64,000 nt of DNA, taken from assembly GCA_029449235.1 (NCBI GenBank), contig JANATG010000016.1:496001-560000 (forward strand), read 5' to 3'. This document shows, piece by piece, positions 51,847-61,731 of this stretch. The DNA comes from Linnemannia schmuckeri. Taxonomy: Eukaryota > Mortierellomycota > Mortierellomycetes > Mortierellales > Mortierellaceae. Within the stretch, counting starts at the first letter, position 1, and each line of letters begins with the position of its first letter. A program made the translations under genes and the position numbers. The notes beneath the pieces were generated by a model. It saw nothing but the letters and a program-made list of their open reading frames with translations, ran no database searches and was not told where the DNA came from.

Positions 51847-53253
51847 ATGCAGATAACCAAGGAAACCCCCTCTTCAACAAATCCCCTTGACCTCTCCGAG
51901 ATCCGAACTGTCATAGCCACCTACCTCAACAGCAAGGACAGTCTCTCCTGCATGCGTGTCTCTCGAGCCTGGTTCCAAGACTTTGCTCCCTATGTCTGGC
52001 ACACCATCAACTTTGACGAGGATGACATTGCCTTTAAAAAGGTCACTCCAGAGATCCTCGACAAGTATGGCGCATTCATCTCTGAGGCCCTCAATATTAC
52101 ACACATGGAGGACCTCCTAGCAATCCAGCACCACAAGGTGGGCGCCCTCAAGTCTATTCACGTCCGTCCTACCCGCAGCAACCTCTATCGGGAGCTGATA
52201 TCGGGCCTTTTGTTGCGCTGTAATGGATCCATCCACACTTTGGACATTCGATGCGATTCTCCGTCTCCTGACACATTGAAGGAGCAACGAAAGCAACCAG
52301 AGCACTATGTACGCGTTGCCGACATAATCGCCGCCGGTGGTGTCTCTCCTTCGGCCGACAACAGGATAACACCAGGACGTGGGGGTTGTCTCAGGACATT
52401 AACACTCGGATATGTATGCTTCACACGTGAGGGGTTTTCGACCTTGCTTCGATGCTCTCCGAGTCTGGATGAATTGATCCTATTCCGAGTCATTGTCATG
52501 GGCCATACAAAGTCCATTCCTCTCTACACCGGCTCTAATCTGCGGCGTCTCTCCGCATCGCTAATCCAAATCTATGCCCTCGATGAAGAGGATTCCAATG
52601 CACCTTGCCTTCTGCTTCATTTCCCACTGCTCAAGAATTGGAACATAATGCAGATGTATCGACCAGACCATTGGACGACTGACCCTGTTTGTGAGGACTT
52701 TTCATCATGGTGCCCAGACCTCAAGAACATTACCTTTGGACACGATAACCCCGAATTGATATCAAACCTGCTCATCAACACCTTTCAAAAGGTCGAGTCC
52801 TGCACCCCCTTAGCCGAGAATCTGACACCGTCGACCGCGCTCGGTTTGATTGCTCATCAGGCCACCTTGATGTCGATCGCCATCCAGGGCGAGATGGAGG
52901 ATACGACTTGGACACAATGGTTTCATACGATACCGAGGCTATGCTCCAACCTACAAGTACTCTCACTTAAGTCCCTCGAGCTTGACTCGAAGTCACTCGA
53001 TGCGTTCCAGTGGGGCTGCAAGGACCTTCGGGAGCTGAGAGTCCGATTCAAAGACCTGGGCGACCCTGAGGAGATTGACACATGTCTCATGCCGTTGTGC
53101 GATTGGCGTCGTTTCGGCGGAGGCGTCTTTATCCCACACAAGGACAAAGTGAACATTGAGACTCGAGTCTGTCAGTTTTTGTTCCAGTTCAAGAAACTGA
53201 GGACTGTGTGGCTTGGAACCAAGGACTACTACCTTTCTCCATTATATGACTAG
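51847..53253 (+). CDS. F-box/LRR protein B (468 aa)
   Basis: Single exon from ATG 51847 (MQITKETPSSTNPLDLSEIR). The F-box covers about residues 13-57 (DLSEIRTVIATYLNSKDSL, VSRAWFQDFAPYVWHTI). LRR-type segments include LRTLTLGYVCFTREGFSTLL and LQVLSLKSLELDSKS. It has the family end RTVWLGTKDYYLSPLYD. It is colinear with protein A along the whole length. Predicted SCF substrate adaptor, target unknown. It is followed 180 bases later by the truncated copy C on the opposite strand. Confidence 0.92.
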   Translation: MQITKETPSSTNPLDLSEIRTVIATYLNSKDSLSCMRVSRAWFQDFAPYVWHTINFDEDDIAFKKVTPEILDKYGAFISEALNITHMEDLLAIQHHKVGALKSIHVRPTRSNLYRELISGLLLRCNGSIHTLDIRCDSPSPDTLKEQRKQPEHYVRVADIIAAGGVSPSADNRITPGRGGCLRTLTLGYVCFTREGFSTLLRCSPSLDELILFRVIVMGHTKSIPLYTGSNLRRLSASLIQIYALDEEDSNAPCLLLHFPLLKNWNIMQMYRPDHWTTDPVCEDFSSWCPDLKNITFGHDNPELISNLLINTFQKVESCTPLAENLTPSTALGLIAHQATLMSIAIQGEMEDTTWTQWFHTIPRLCSNLQVLSLKSLELDSKSLDAFQWGCKDLRELRVRFKDLGDPEEIDTCLMPLCDWRRFGGGVFIPHKDKVNIETRVCQFLFQFKKLRTVWLGTKDYYLSPLYD

Positions 53254-53433
53254 CACCCATATTATTTCATCTTATCTCTCTACGACTATGTTTGCTTCGC
53301 AGATAACGGCACATTTGTTCTCATTCACTCACATCTTTCCATTTTTTTATTCCCCACCGTGCGTCTTTATCGTAGCCATAAAAATATAATGCCAGGTCGT
53401 TTCCTTTCAACTGTTTGTTGATAGTCGTTGTTA

Positions 53434-54163
53434 CTATCTAGGATTCTGAGAGCCATCAAAGAAGAACCGGACTTGAAAGGTCGGCGCAACAAGAGACCGT
53501 AAGTTGGACTGGTCGAACAGAGCTAAGGACGGCATATGGCCAAAGAGCAAGACTTGATATAGAGATATCTGTAGGAGGCTTGGACAGCATTTCAGGAGCA
53601 TGGAGATACTCTCGCGACTAATACAGGTGTGGGTCAGTGATAGCTTCGTCAACACGCCTCCTGTTTCCCCCGGAAGCGAGAGAGGAGGAGGAGACGAGAT
53701 CACATCGGAGGTGTTGAGATAATTTCTTGCCCGTGTACTTTGTTCGCAGAACGAGTCGGGACTAGGGACCTGAGCAAAACTGTCGATAGTCTGTAAGGTC
53801 CCCTCCGAGCGCCGAATGGTATCCGATAGGATCTGCTGAAAGTCGAGCGAGAGAGAGATCTGGACATGGATGGATTTTAGAGAGTTCACTTGGGAATGCT
53901 GGAGGGACTGGAGGTGATCTATTTTTTGTAATGTTGAGAACCTCGGATATAAAGCCGCCGTATTTCGTAACGACATCGGGCTTGACTTTCGAAAAGGCCG
54001 CGTAGTCCTCGGAAAAGTCGATCGCGCGCCAGATGGGCTCGGCAAAGTACTGAAACCATCTCTGTGAGACACGCAAGCGAGAGAGACAGTCATTGCAGTC
54101 AAGGTAACTTGCAACACGGTCTTGGATTATTAGATATAAAGAGGGTTCCTTGGAAGGTTGCTT
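53434..54163 (-). pseudogene. F-box/LRR copy C, truncated pseudogene
   Basis: The start codon appears lost: KQPSKEPS aligns with the MQ... starts of the family, with AAG in place of ATG at about 54163. The F-box is readable (IQDRVASYLDCNDCLSRL, VSQRWFQYFAEPIWRAI). A frame change occurs in an A6 run near 53930. The LRR part then runs to APTFQVRFFFDGS and ends, with roughly the last 45% of the protein missing. It is clearly a dead member of the array. Confidence 0.85.
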
Positions 54164-54913
54164 GAAGGGAAGACGGTATTAGTGTCGCTAGTAGGAGCAT
54201 CTCTTGAGGTCATTGTTTGGGTATTGCTTTGTGAGTTGCCTGGAAAAGGACTAGCCGAGGGAGTTGCCGCCAGAAGTGTAGACCGGTGGGCTATCTGCAA
54301 GGCTGCTCGGAAGGGAATTTTTAAACTGCATGCTTGAAGTAGAGAAAGAGAGAATAAGGCGTCAGATTTCTCTTCGGGCGTGTCAAACGATGAAAAAGAA
54401 AAAATAAAGTGGAATAATGGGTTAATTGCAAATTTGATAATAAAAGCTTTATATTTGTACCCTGCTTCATTAGAAAGTCAATGTTGCTTCATCATATCCA
54501 ACCTATTATTATGTCATTCCTATTGTCAACTCTGCCTCTTTCTTTCTCTGCTTTTGTTTCTTTGCATCATAGACTTTTTGCCCCTTGTCATTTCATTACG
54601 TTTGTTCTCTTAACCAATCGGAGTGTCCATAGTTTGGAATTCGCCCTCAAAAAAGAGCTACAAAAAAGGGGGTCCAATTTGATTGGCGCAGCCAAGTAAT
54701 CCACCAACCATCAGTCTATACATGTAGCAGCAAAGGATGTTGAAGTGGCTCATTCGCATATATCAAGAAAAGCAGGTATTATTTTTGCACTTGCATTTTT
54801 TTTTATTTACAAACACACACTCTCTCTCGCAATAAGGAACTCCGCCAGCGGAAGCAAAAAAAAAAAAAAAAAAAAAAAAGGCGACAAAGTGCGTGTATGT
54901 TTGGGGAGAATAT
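54164..54913. other. Intergenic with a poly(A) run
   Basis: A pure A run of about 22 bases lies at about 54857 between GGAAGC and GGCGAC. It is a simple repeat or an insertion tail; no body with family similarity was seen. Nothing else was recognised. Confidence 0.4.
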
Positions 54914-56334
54914 CTAGACGCTTGACTGAGGAAGATAGTGGTTCTTGGTTCCCAACCAAACGATTCTCAAGTCCTTGAAATAAAGCAGAAGCTGACCAAC
55001 GCGAGTCGAAATCACGCTGCTGTCCACAGATTGAAGCAACACTGGGCTACCAGCCCGTCTCGAGGTGTGCACCTGGAGAAGACATCCTTCAATGTCTTCA
55101 TCCGCGTCCAAGCCCTTGATCCGCACTCGCAGCTCCTGAAGACCATCACATGCCCATTTGTGACTATCAATCGGCTCGATCTCACAGACAAACGGTCTCA
55201 AATCTAAGACTTGCAAATGTCGACACATTCTTGGGATTATGTAGAGTCAATCCATCATAACGGTATCTTGAGGCGCATCGGCGTCATCATTGATGGCCGT
55301 ACTGGTAATCGAAACGGATATGAGTGATTCCTGATGAGAGACCAACCAAGAACTGTTGACGGAGCAAGAACTTGAGCAGAAAGGGTGCAAGACTCGAGAC
55401 CATTAAGAGTGCTGGAGAGGATGTCCGAAGCCGCCGCAGGAGCGCCCTGGTCGAATCGAATGTTTTTGAGAAGCGGACAAAATCGAGTAATGTCCTGACT
55501 CATCAAGGTTGATGTGGTATCACCAAATTGGTCCATTGAGGTCACGTACCATTCCTTCAACAAAGGAAAGTGGGCCAGCAGGGGCGGCGCAGAGGTACCG
55601 TTAGGGTCAGCATCCCAGACTTGACCAAAGGAGGCGACAAGAGTGTGGAGCTTGGATCCGGAAAAAAGTGCAAGGTAAGGCTTGTGTTGGTACAACAAGA
55701 CATGGTGCATTCTTAGTTCTTGAAGGCTTGGACAACGCTGCAACAGAGAAGAAAAGCTCTCTCGGCTGATGGTGATATGAAAAAGATCTAACTTTGACAA
55801 CGTGCACCCTTGTCTTGTTGCAGCTTCGCTCTCCGAGAGCGGATGGAAAGAGGAGATTGCATCTGTGGCATTCAGGAAGTACTGGACGTGCTTCCACTGC
55901 TCCTCGAGCGTGTCTGGATTGGGGGGTAAACCATGAATAGCAATGGACTGCACGGATCCCCTGTTGCGTCGAATGGTATCGGACAAGAGCTGGTGATAGA
56001 CACAGGAAATGGTGACCAGGGCCTCGATGCGTTTGAGTGAATCGACATTAGTGCTCTGAAGAGACTCGAGTTGATCTTCGGTGGTGATGTTGAGAGCCTG
56101 TGATATGAGATCGCCGTGCTTGTCAAGAACTTCTGGAGCGATGGTGGCAAAGGCGATGGAATCCTTGGCGAAATCGATCGTGTGCCAGACGGACGGGGCA
56201 AAGTCGTGGAACCAGTCTCGAGATACGCACATGCAGGACAGGGCATCCTTTCCGCCAAGGAAGCTGGCGATACGGGCCTGGATGTGGGCCAGTCCGAGTG
56301 GACTAGTAAGGGGGACTTCTTGGGCAGGCTGCAT
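54914..56334 (-). pseudogene. F-box/LRR copy D, pseudogene with two lesions
   Basis: ATG 56334 and the first 330 codons are intact and family-like (IQARIASFLGGKDALSCM, VSRDWFHDFAPSVWHTI). At about 55340 one base is missing after STVLG, where the paralogs continue GL(I/V)SH. Shifting by one restores SHQESLISVSI. A TGA then replaces the Trp of the conserved (Q/D)WLY segment at about 55250. The remainder is open to IVWLGTKNHYLPQSSV. Only two changes separate it from a full-length protein, so it is a recent pseudogene, or the base deletion could be an assembly error. Confidence 0.85.
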
Positions 56335-57277
56335 CTTTGATGGTCTGGACGCGGTAGCAAAGGAAAGTGTGCAACGGGCAAAGTAAAGATTGTAGAATGA
56401 TGGATGGAAAAAGAGAAAGTAAGCTATAAATGGAGTGATGTTTGCGAAGAATGAAAAAGTGTTGGTATCGTGGTAGTGAAATGAGGATTGAGTGAAAGGA
56501 ACGCGGGAAAGAAAAGAAAGAGATATAAATAATAAGAGATGGGATCCTGAGTGACTGACAAATAGAAGTGATGACGGACCATCACGATAAGCAGGACGAA
56601 GTGCACTGAAGTTATGGAACCAAGGCTTTCAATTAAAACGTAAGGGGGATGAAGGGTTGTAGATGTCACTACTCTCTGGGACACCCTGTAGGGACAGAGA
56701 AGACGCGTCGGTCGGTCAGAGTACTAATGATCGTTGAAATACAATGGGTAGATGAATTAGCGAGACTGAAGGAAACTGCAATGCCTACACCTGTACCTTC
56801 CCGTCGCTAAGTCTTGTCTTTGTTACCTGCTGCCATCATACAGCATCTTTTCGTCGTGTCCATTACTGGGGAACCCACTCCCGGGTCGAGCTTGCTGTGA
56901 ATGGAATGCCTGTGAGTGAAAACTAGGGAGCCAGCAAAAGACAGTGCGAATTTGAAAAGAATTGCCCAAAAGTCACGTGAAAAATCTCGTGAAGCCATCA
57001 CACACGCGTCCCAGTTTGATCCCAACGGAGGAATGTCGCATAGATAGCTTTTATCTGGACCCATTCGAGACAAAAACACAGAAAAGTACATCATGTATAA
57101 TACCATCATCAAAATAAAGCATCATGCTTGTCCAAGTTACATAACCCAGCCACAGCAGAAGAAAAGGACTGTTCTTTTTTTTATTCCTTGGAATCATCAA
57201 TTGCAGACAAACGAGAAAGAATGTAGAAAAAAATATGAAATAAAAAGACAGTACTGCGCTCGTTGGACAAAGGATCA
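56335..57277. other. Intergenic, no recognised feature
   Basis: Purine-rich near the start of copy D, as expected for a minus-strand promoter. No gene, repeat or transposon end was recognised in the rest. Confidence 0.4.
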
Positions 57278-58678
57278 TTAGGCGCTTAAAGGAGGGAGGT
57301 AGTAGTCTTTGGTCCCGAGCCAAACAGCCCTTAGTTCCTTGAGTTGAGCAAGTTGGTGAGCGACCCGAGTCGAGATCGAATTCATCTCGTTGGGCCACTT
57401 GAGGGATGGGCCATTGCCAAATCGTCTCAGCTCACACAACTGTTTAAAGCACCCATCGATATCCTGTGGAGTATCCAGATCCTTGAATCGCACTCGTAGC
57501 TCTCGAAGACCCTTACAGCCCCATCGGGACTTTTCGACAGTCTTCAAATCGCAGACAATGGATTCGATAGACAGGATTTGAAGATTACGGCATAGTCGAA
57601 GAATCAAGAAGAGCCACTGCATCGATGCAGCATTCAGAATCGCATCGGTGACCGTGAGCGAGGTTAGCGAGTCCAGATGAGAAATCAGCCCGAGAGCGGT
57701 GGACATTGCCAAGTTCTTGGCGGAAAGGGAGCAAGACTTCAAGTCCTTGAAAGCGTTGAGAAGCAAGGCTGACAAGGTCTCAGTGTTGTTGGATCCATAG
57801 GTGACAGCCTTGAGCAAAGGGCACCATGAGGAGAAGTCCAGGATATTGAGGTCAACTGTCCGGTAGCTTGGCTGAGTCAGTGAGGTCATATGCCATCTCT
57901 CGAGGAGCGGAAAGTGGAGAAGCAGACAGGGCGCGGACGGATCCAAGGTGTCGTTGGACCAGACTTGAGCAAAGTCTGCAGAGAGGTGTCGCAGCATGGA
58001 TCCTGTGTAGAGAGGGATGCCAGGCTTGTGAAATAGAACCATGACTCGCTCAAGGCTCAACTCATTCAGCAAAGGAGAGTACTGAAGCAGCGACGAAAAG
58101 GCCTCTCGTGTGACGCAAATACGCGTCAATTTTAATGTTGTAAGACAACCTCCCTTGTTTGCGGTAGAAATACCGTCCGTGGAACGGGGAACGTTGGCAA
58201 ACAAGTCGTTGACATGCATGTAGTGCACAGCCCATCTCCGCTGCTCCTCAAGGGTATCAGGACTTGGAGGGCTGCTGCGGATGTCCAAGGAGTAAATGAA
58301 CCCTCGGCAGCGGAGAAGAAGGTCCGAAAGCATCTCTCGATAGATCCAGTTATTGGGAAGGAGAATTGTCATCGATCTGACAGAGTCCACCTTGAAGTGC
58401 TGGAGTGCCTGAAAGTGCTCTATCGCCGAGAGATTGAGTATCTTGGAGATGAAGCGACCGTATTTGTCGAGGACCTCAGGGCTAATCTTTAGAAAGGAGG
58501 TATTAACCTTGTAAAAGTCGATGGTATGCCAAACAGAGGGGGCAAAGTCATGGAGCCAGTCTTGAGACACACGCATACAGGAGAGACAGTCCTTGCGATC
58601 GAGAAAGGAGGCAACCCGGACTCGAATCTCTGAGAGGTTTAGAGGATTTTTTGGAGTGTTGCTTGCAAAGGGTTGCAT
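57278..58678 (-). CDS. F-box/LRR protein E (466 aa)
   Basis: Single exon from ATG 58678 (MQPFASNTPKNPLNLSEIR). F-box at about residues 13-56 (RVASFLDRKDCLSCM, VSQDWLHDFAPSVWHTIDF). LRR-like segments include LTTLKLTRICVTREAFSSLL and LRELRVRFKDLDTPQDI. It ends RAVWLGTKDYYLPPLSA. It is closest to protein A across the LRR region (for example SLTQPSYRTVDLNILDFSSW versus its counterpart in A). Predicted SCF adaptor of unknown target. Intact by eye. Confidence 0.92.
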   Translation of the reverse strand: MQPFASNTPKNPLNLSEIRVRVASFLDRKDCLSCMRVSQDWLHDFAPSVWHTIDFYKVNTSFLKISPEVLDKYGRFISKILNLSAIEHFQALQHFKVDSVRSMTILLPNNWIYREMLSDLLLRCRGFIYSLDIRSSPPSPDTLEEQRRWAVHYMHVNDLFANVPRSTDGISTANKGGCLTTLKLTRICVTREAFSSLLQYSPLLNELSLERVMVLFHKPGIPLYTGSMLRHLSADFAQVWSNDTLDPSAPCLLLHFPLLERWHMTSLTQPSYRTVDLNILDFSSWCPLLKAVTYGSNNTETLSALLLNAFKDLKSCSLSAKNLAMSTALGLISHLDSLTSLTVTDAILNAASMQWLFLILRLCRNLQILSIESIVCDLKTVEKSRWGCKGLRELRVRFKDLDTPQDIDGCFKQLCELRRFGNGPSLKWPNEMNSISTRVAHQLAQLKELRAVWLGTKDYYLPPLSA

Positions 58679-59287
58679 TCTAAGTTAAGGGAAGGACAAT
58701 AATAGTAGTGGAGCTAGAACGAGTGCCAAGAGTAAGTGGAGAGAAGGGTGTATGACACAAGGAGTGTGTGTGAATGTGTAGTGTGTTGGAAGTTGGATAG
58801 GGCAGGAAGTTACTGATGTGTAAAAGAGGAAAGAAAAGACAAGTAGGGGAAATTGGGAGGAAAAGATATAAAATCATGCAGGGTGCCTGCCTTTGACGCA
58901 TTGGGCATAAAAAAAAGGAGGTATCATTGATGAATAGATTTGCCCCTATTGCAATTCAGTCCGTTGCACTCTGCAGCAACCACTCTTTGTTCACCATACA
59001 GTCCTTCCACTTTTTATCATTTGTCCTTTCCACCATGTAACTGGTGGCATCTGACACATATCATCAGTCTCCAGATCGATTACTGGATCATTATATCTTT
59101 CCTTTTATTTCTTGCGAAAGTAATGGGACGTGAAAAGGACTAATAAAAAAATATGAAAGGGAATACAACATTGCCAGTATGAAGAGAGAGAAGATAAAAA
59201 ATAATGGTCGCCGACGGAAACCCAAAAAACAGTGCGTGGCGAAGGAGAGAGGGACAAGGAGAGGGAACTTGTGAACGCAAACATGCA
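58679..59287. other. Intergenic, no recognised feature
   Basis: Separates proteins E and F, both on the minus strand. Purine-rich upstream of E. Nothing else was recognised. Confidence 0.4.
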
Positions 59288-60676
59288 CTAGGCAGATGAG
59301 TGAGGAAGGTAGTAGTCCTTGGTCCCGAGGCAGACGGTCCGCAGTTCCTTGAATTGAAGAAGATGCTGGATGACTCGAGTTATGATCGTATTCATTTCCA
59401 GGGGTCGAATCACCACAGCACCTCCAGATCGTCTCGTAATACACAACTTCTTGAGACACCCGTCAATGTCCTGAGGGGCGTCAAGACCATAAAATCCAAC
59501 TCGAAGCTCTTGAAGGCCAGTACACGCCCACTCGGTTCCTTCGACTTCGTCAATATTCCAGTAAAACGAGCCCAAGTCAAGGACTTGAAGGTGTTGACAA
59601 AGTTTTGGAATCATGTAGAGCCACTGCAATGTCGAGGCAAAATGTACGAAGGCGTCAGTTGTTTTCATGACCGATACTGAGGTGAGCGAGTTTCGATGGG
59701 TGACTATACCAAGTACTGTTGACGAGATGGCCAGAGCAGGGAGAGTGCAGGACTTTAGCCCCTGGAATGTTTTGGCGAAGAGGTAGGAGGCCGTATCAGA
59801 ATCTTTGTCGAACAGGATGTCCTTGAGAAACGGGCAACGCTGGGAGACCTCTTGTCGGATAGCAGTAAGTGAAGTGTTGCTTGGTTTTGTAATCGAAGGC
59901 ATGTGCCATTTTTCCAAAAGGGGAAAGTGGACCAACAAGGATGGAGCAGACGTATCATTCGGATCCACCTCCCAGACCTGGGCGAGTGACGCGACAAGGT
60001 GTCGGAGCCTGGATCCTGTAAAAAGAGAGATTGAGGGCCTGTGGTTCAATAGCAAGACACGGTGAAGATTCAATTCTTGAAGACCGGGGCAGCGTTTCAA
60101 GAAGCCAGAAAAGGTCTCTCGGGTGATGCTGATGTACGAGAGTTTCAAGATTCTCAGACCTCCAGTTCCTGGAGGTGAAAGGGGGACAGGGGACGATATC
60201 GCATCCATTGCAAGCAAAAAATGCTGACCGTGTCGTCGTTGCTCTGCAGGTGTGTCCGGATTTGGTGGGTTGGCTTGAATCTCCAGGGACTGCAAGGAAC
60301 CTTGGCTGCGACGAAAAGTGTCGGACAACATCAGGTGGTGCATACAAGAGTGGACTAGTTGACTTTTGATAGTCTTGAGACTGTCCACCTTGGAGTGCTG
60401 GAGTAGTTGGAGATGCTCTGCTGATGAAGTGTTGAGCGCCTCGGAGATGAAACTACCATACTTGTCAAGGATCTCTGGGGTGACCTTCGAAAAGGCAGTA
60501 GCATCCTTAGCGAAATCGATAGTATGCCACACTGGCGGAGCAAAGTCGTAGAACCAGTCCCGAGAAACACGCATGCAGGAGAGATAGTCCTTGCGGTTGA
60601 GGAAGAAGGCAACCCGGGCTCGGATCTCTGAGAGGTCTAGCGCATTTTTTGAAGGGCTGCTTATAACGAGTTGCAT
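59288..60676 (-). CDS. F-box/LRR protein F (462 aa)
   Basis: Single exon from ATG 60676 (MQLVISSPSKNALDLSEIR). F-box at about residues 13-56 (RVAFFLNRKDYLSCM, VSRDWFYDFAPPVWHTIDF). LRR-like segments include LRILKLSYISITRETFSGFL and LQVLDLGSFYWNIDEVE. It ends RTVCLGTKDYYLPHSSA. It groups with pseudogene D (shared LMLSDTFRRSQGSLQ-type segment and HLQVLDL). Predicted SCF adaptor of unknown target. Intact by eye. Confidence 0.92.
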   Translation of the reverse strand: MQLVISSPSKNALDLSEIRARVAFFLNRKDYLSCMRVSRDWFYDFAPPVWHTIDFAKDATAFSKVTPEILDKYGSFISEALNTSSAEHLQLLQHSKVDSLKTIKSQLVHSCMHHLMLSDTFRRSQGSLQSLEIQANPPNPDTPAEQRRHGQHFLLAMDAISSPVPLSPPGTGGLRILKLSYISITRETFSGFLKRCPGLQELNLHRVLLLNHRPSISLFTGSRLRHLVASLAQVWEVDPNDTSAPSLLVHFPLLEKWHMPSITKPSNTSLTAIRQEVSQRCPFLKDILFDKDSDTASYLFAKTFQGLKSCTLPALAISSTVLGIVTHRNSLTSVSVMKTTDAFVHFASTLQWLYMIPKLCQHLQVLDLGSFYWNIDEVEGTEWACTGLQELRVGFYGLDAPQDIDGCLKKLCITRRSGGAVVIRPLEMNTIITRVIQHLLQFKELRTVCLGTKDYYLPHSSA

Positions 60677-61731
60677 TCTGGATTAAGGAAAGGAAGATAA
60701 CAGTGGTGAGGGAAGTAAGGATGGCAACGGAAAATTGGGAGAGGATGTATGGGAAAGGGGAGAAGTGACGTGTATTACTGTGCCGTGTGTTGGAGAGTAA
60801 AGAAAGTACAAAAGACCAAAAATTGCAAGTAAAGAAAAAAAGTCGGCTTTGCCATGACCATGCAGGACCATGGACACCAACGGTGGAAAAGGAAGGCATG
60901 ACCAATGGATTGATTTTCCCTTTTGTAGTTTGGGTCTGTGTTGCTCAGTAACCACTTACGTCCAATTTTTATTTTCTACGTTTGAACACACTACCACCAT
61001 TAACCAGACACAGTGGTGACTGTGCTCATGGTCTCATGGCAATGAGCGGTGGGAGGTTTCCCCTGCTGTTAATAAAACCGCAGTCAACGTGCAATGCTGC
61101 CTGGGGTTGAGTGGTGGGATGTGAGTCAAACCAAAGAGAAAAAAAAGGTCCATGGTCTTTGCAAGGGCTAGAACACCAAGTCATTAGATGTCACGTGTGA
61201 AATTCCTTCACACGCCTTTCGCATGTTTGGAAAACAGAAAAACGTTAAACAAAGAGATCCTGCATGCTCTAGACAGCCCAGGGGCGCGGCGCCACCAGTA
61301 CGCGTTCATACACAGCCCTCACACAATTATTTTCTCCTCCTTCTCGTTCGGTATCTTGGCACACGACAGTGCTTAGATATATACACACTTCTCTAGGCAA
61401 CAGCCTTTATTGCGTTGATAACAAGGGACCAATTTTACCATCTCCATGCTCTACATAAGCGGATTCTAATCTAATTGAAATTCGATTTGTGTCTGGCATG
61501 CACGCAAGCGTCATCATTCATCCCTTCTTTTTGTCCATGAACACTCACACAACTAACAACGAACGCCCCCACCCAACAGCTACAGTCCCAGTTCATTTGC
61601 TTAAATTATTTCCCTTGATGCTTTTTTTTTCCTTTTTTTCTATAACGACAACAACAACACCTACATCCAGCACACTCCTCACTCATATCCCTCTCCCTCT
61701 CACAGGAACGATAACAGCAACAAAGGACAGG
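60677..61731. other. Intergenic region between head-to-head F-box genes
   Basis: Proteins F (minus) and G (plus) diverge here. An open frame runs from about 61489 into gene G, but its first 81 codons look like non-coding pyrimidine-rich sequence, so I start G at 61732. No other feature was recognised. Confidence 0.4.

Noticed and set aside
61489..61731. N-terminal extension of F-box gene G including a hydrophobic stretch
   Set aside because: The F-box starts right after ATG 61732, as in its relatives. The extension is translated pyrimidine-rich promoter-like sequence.
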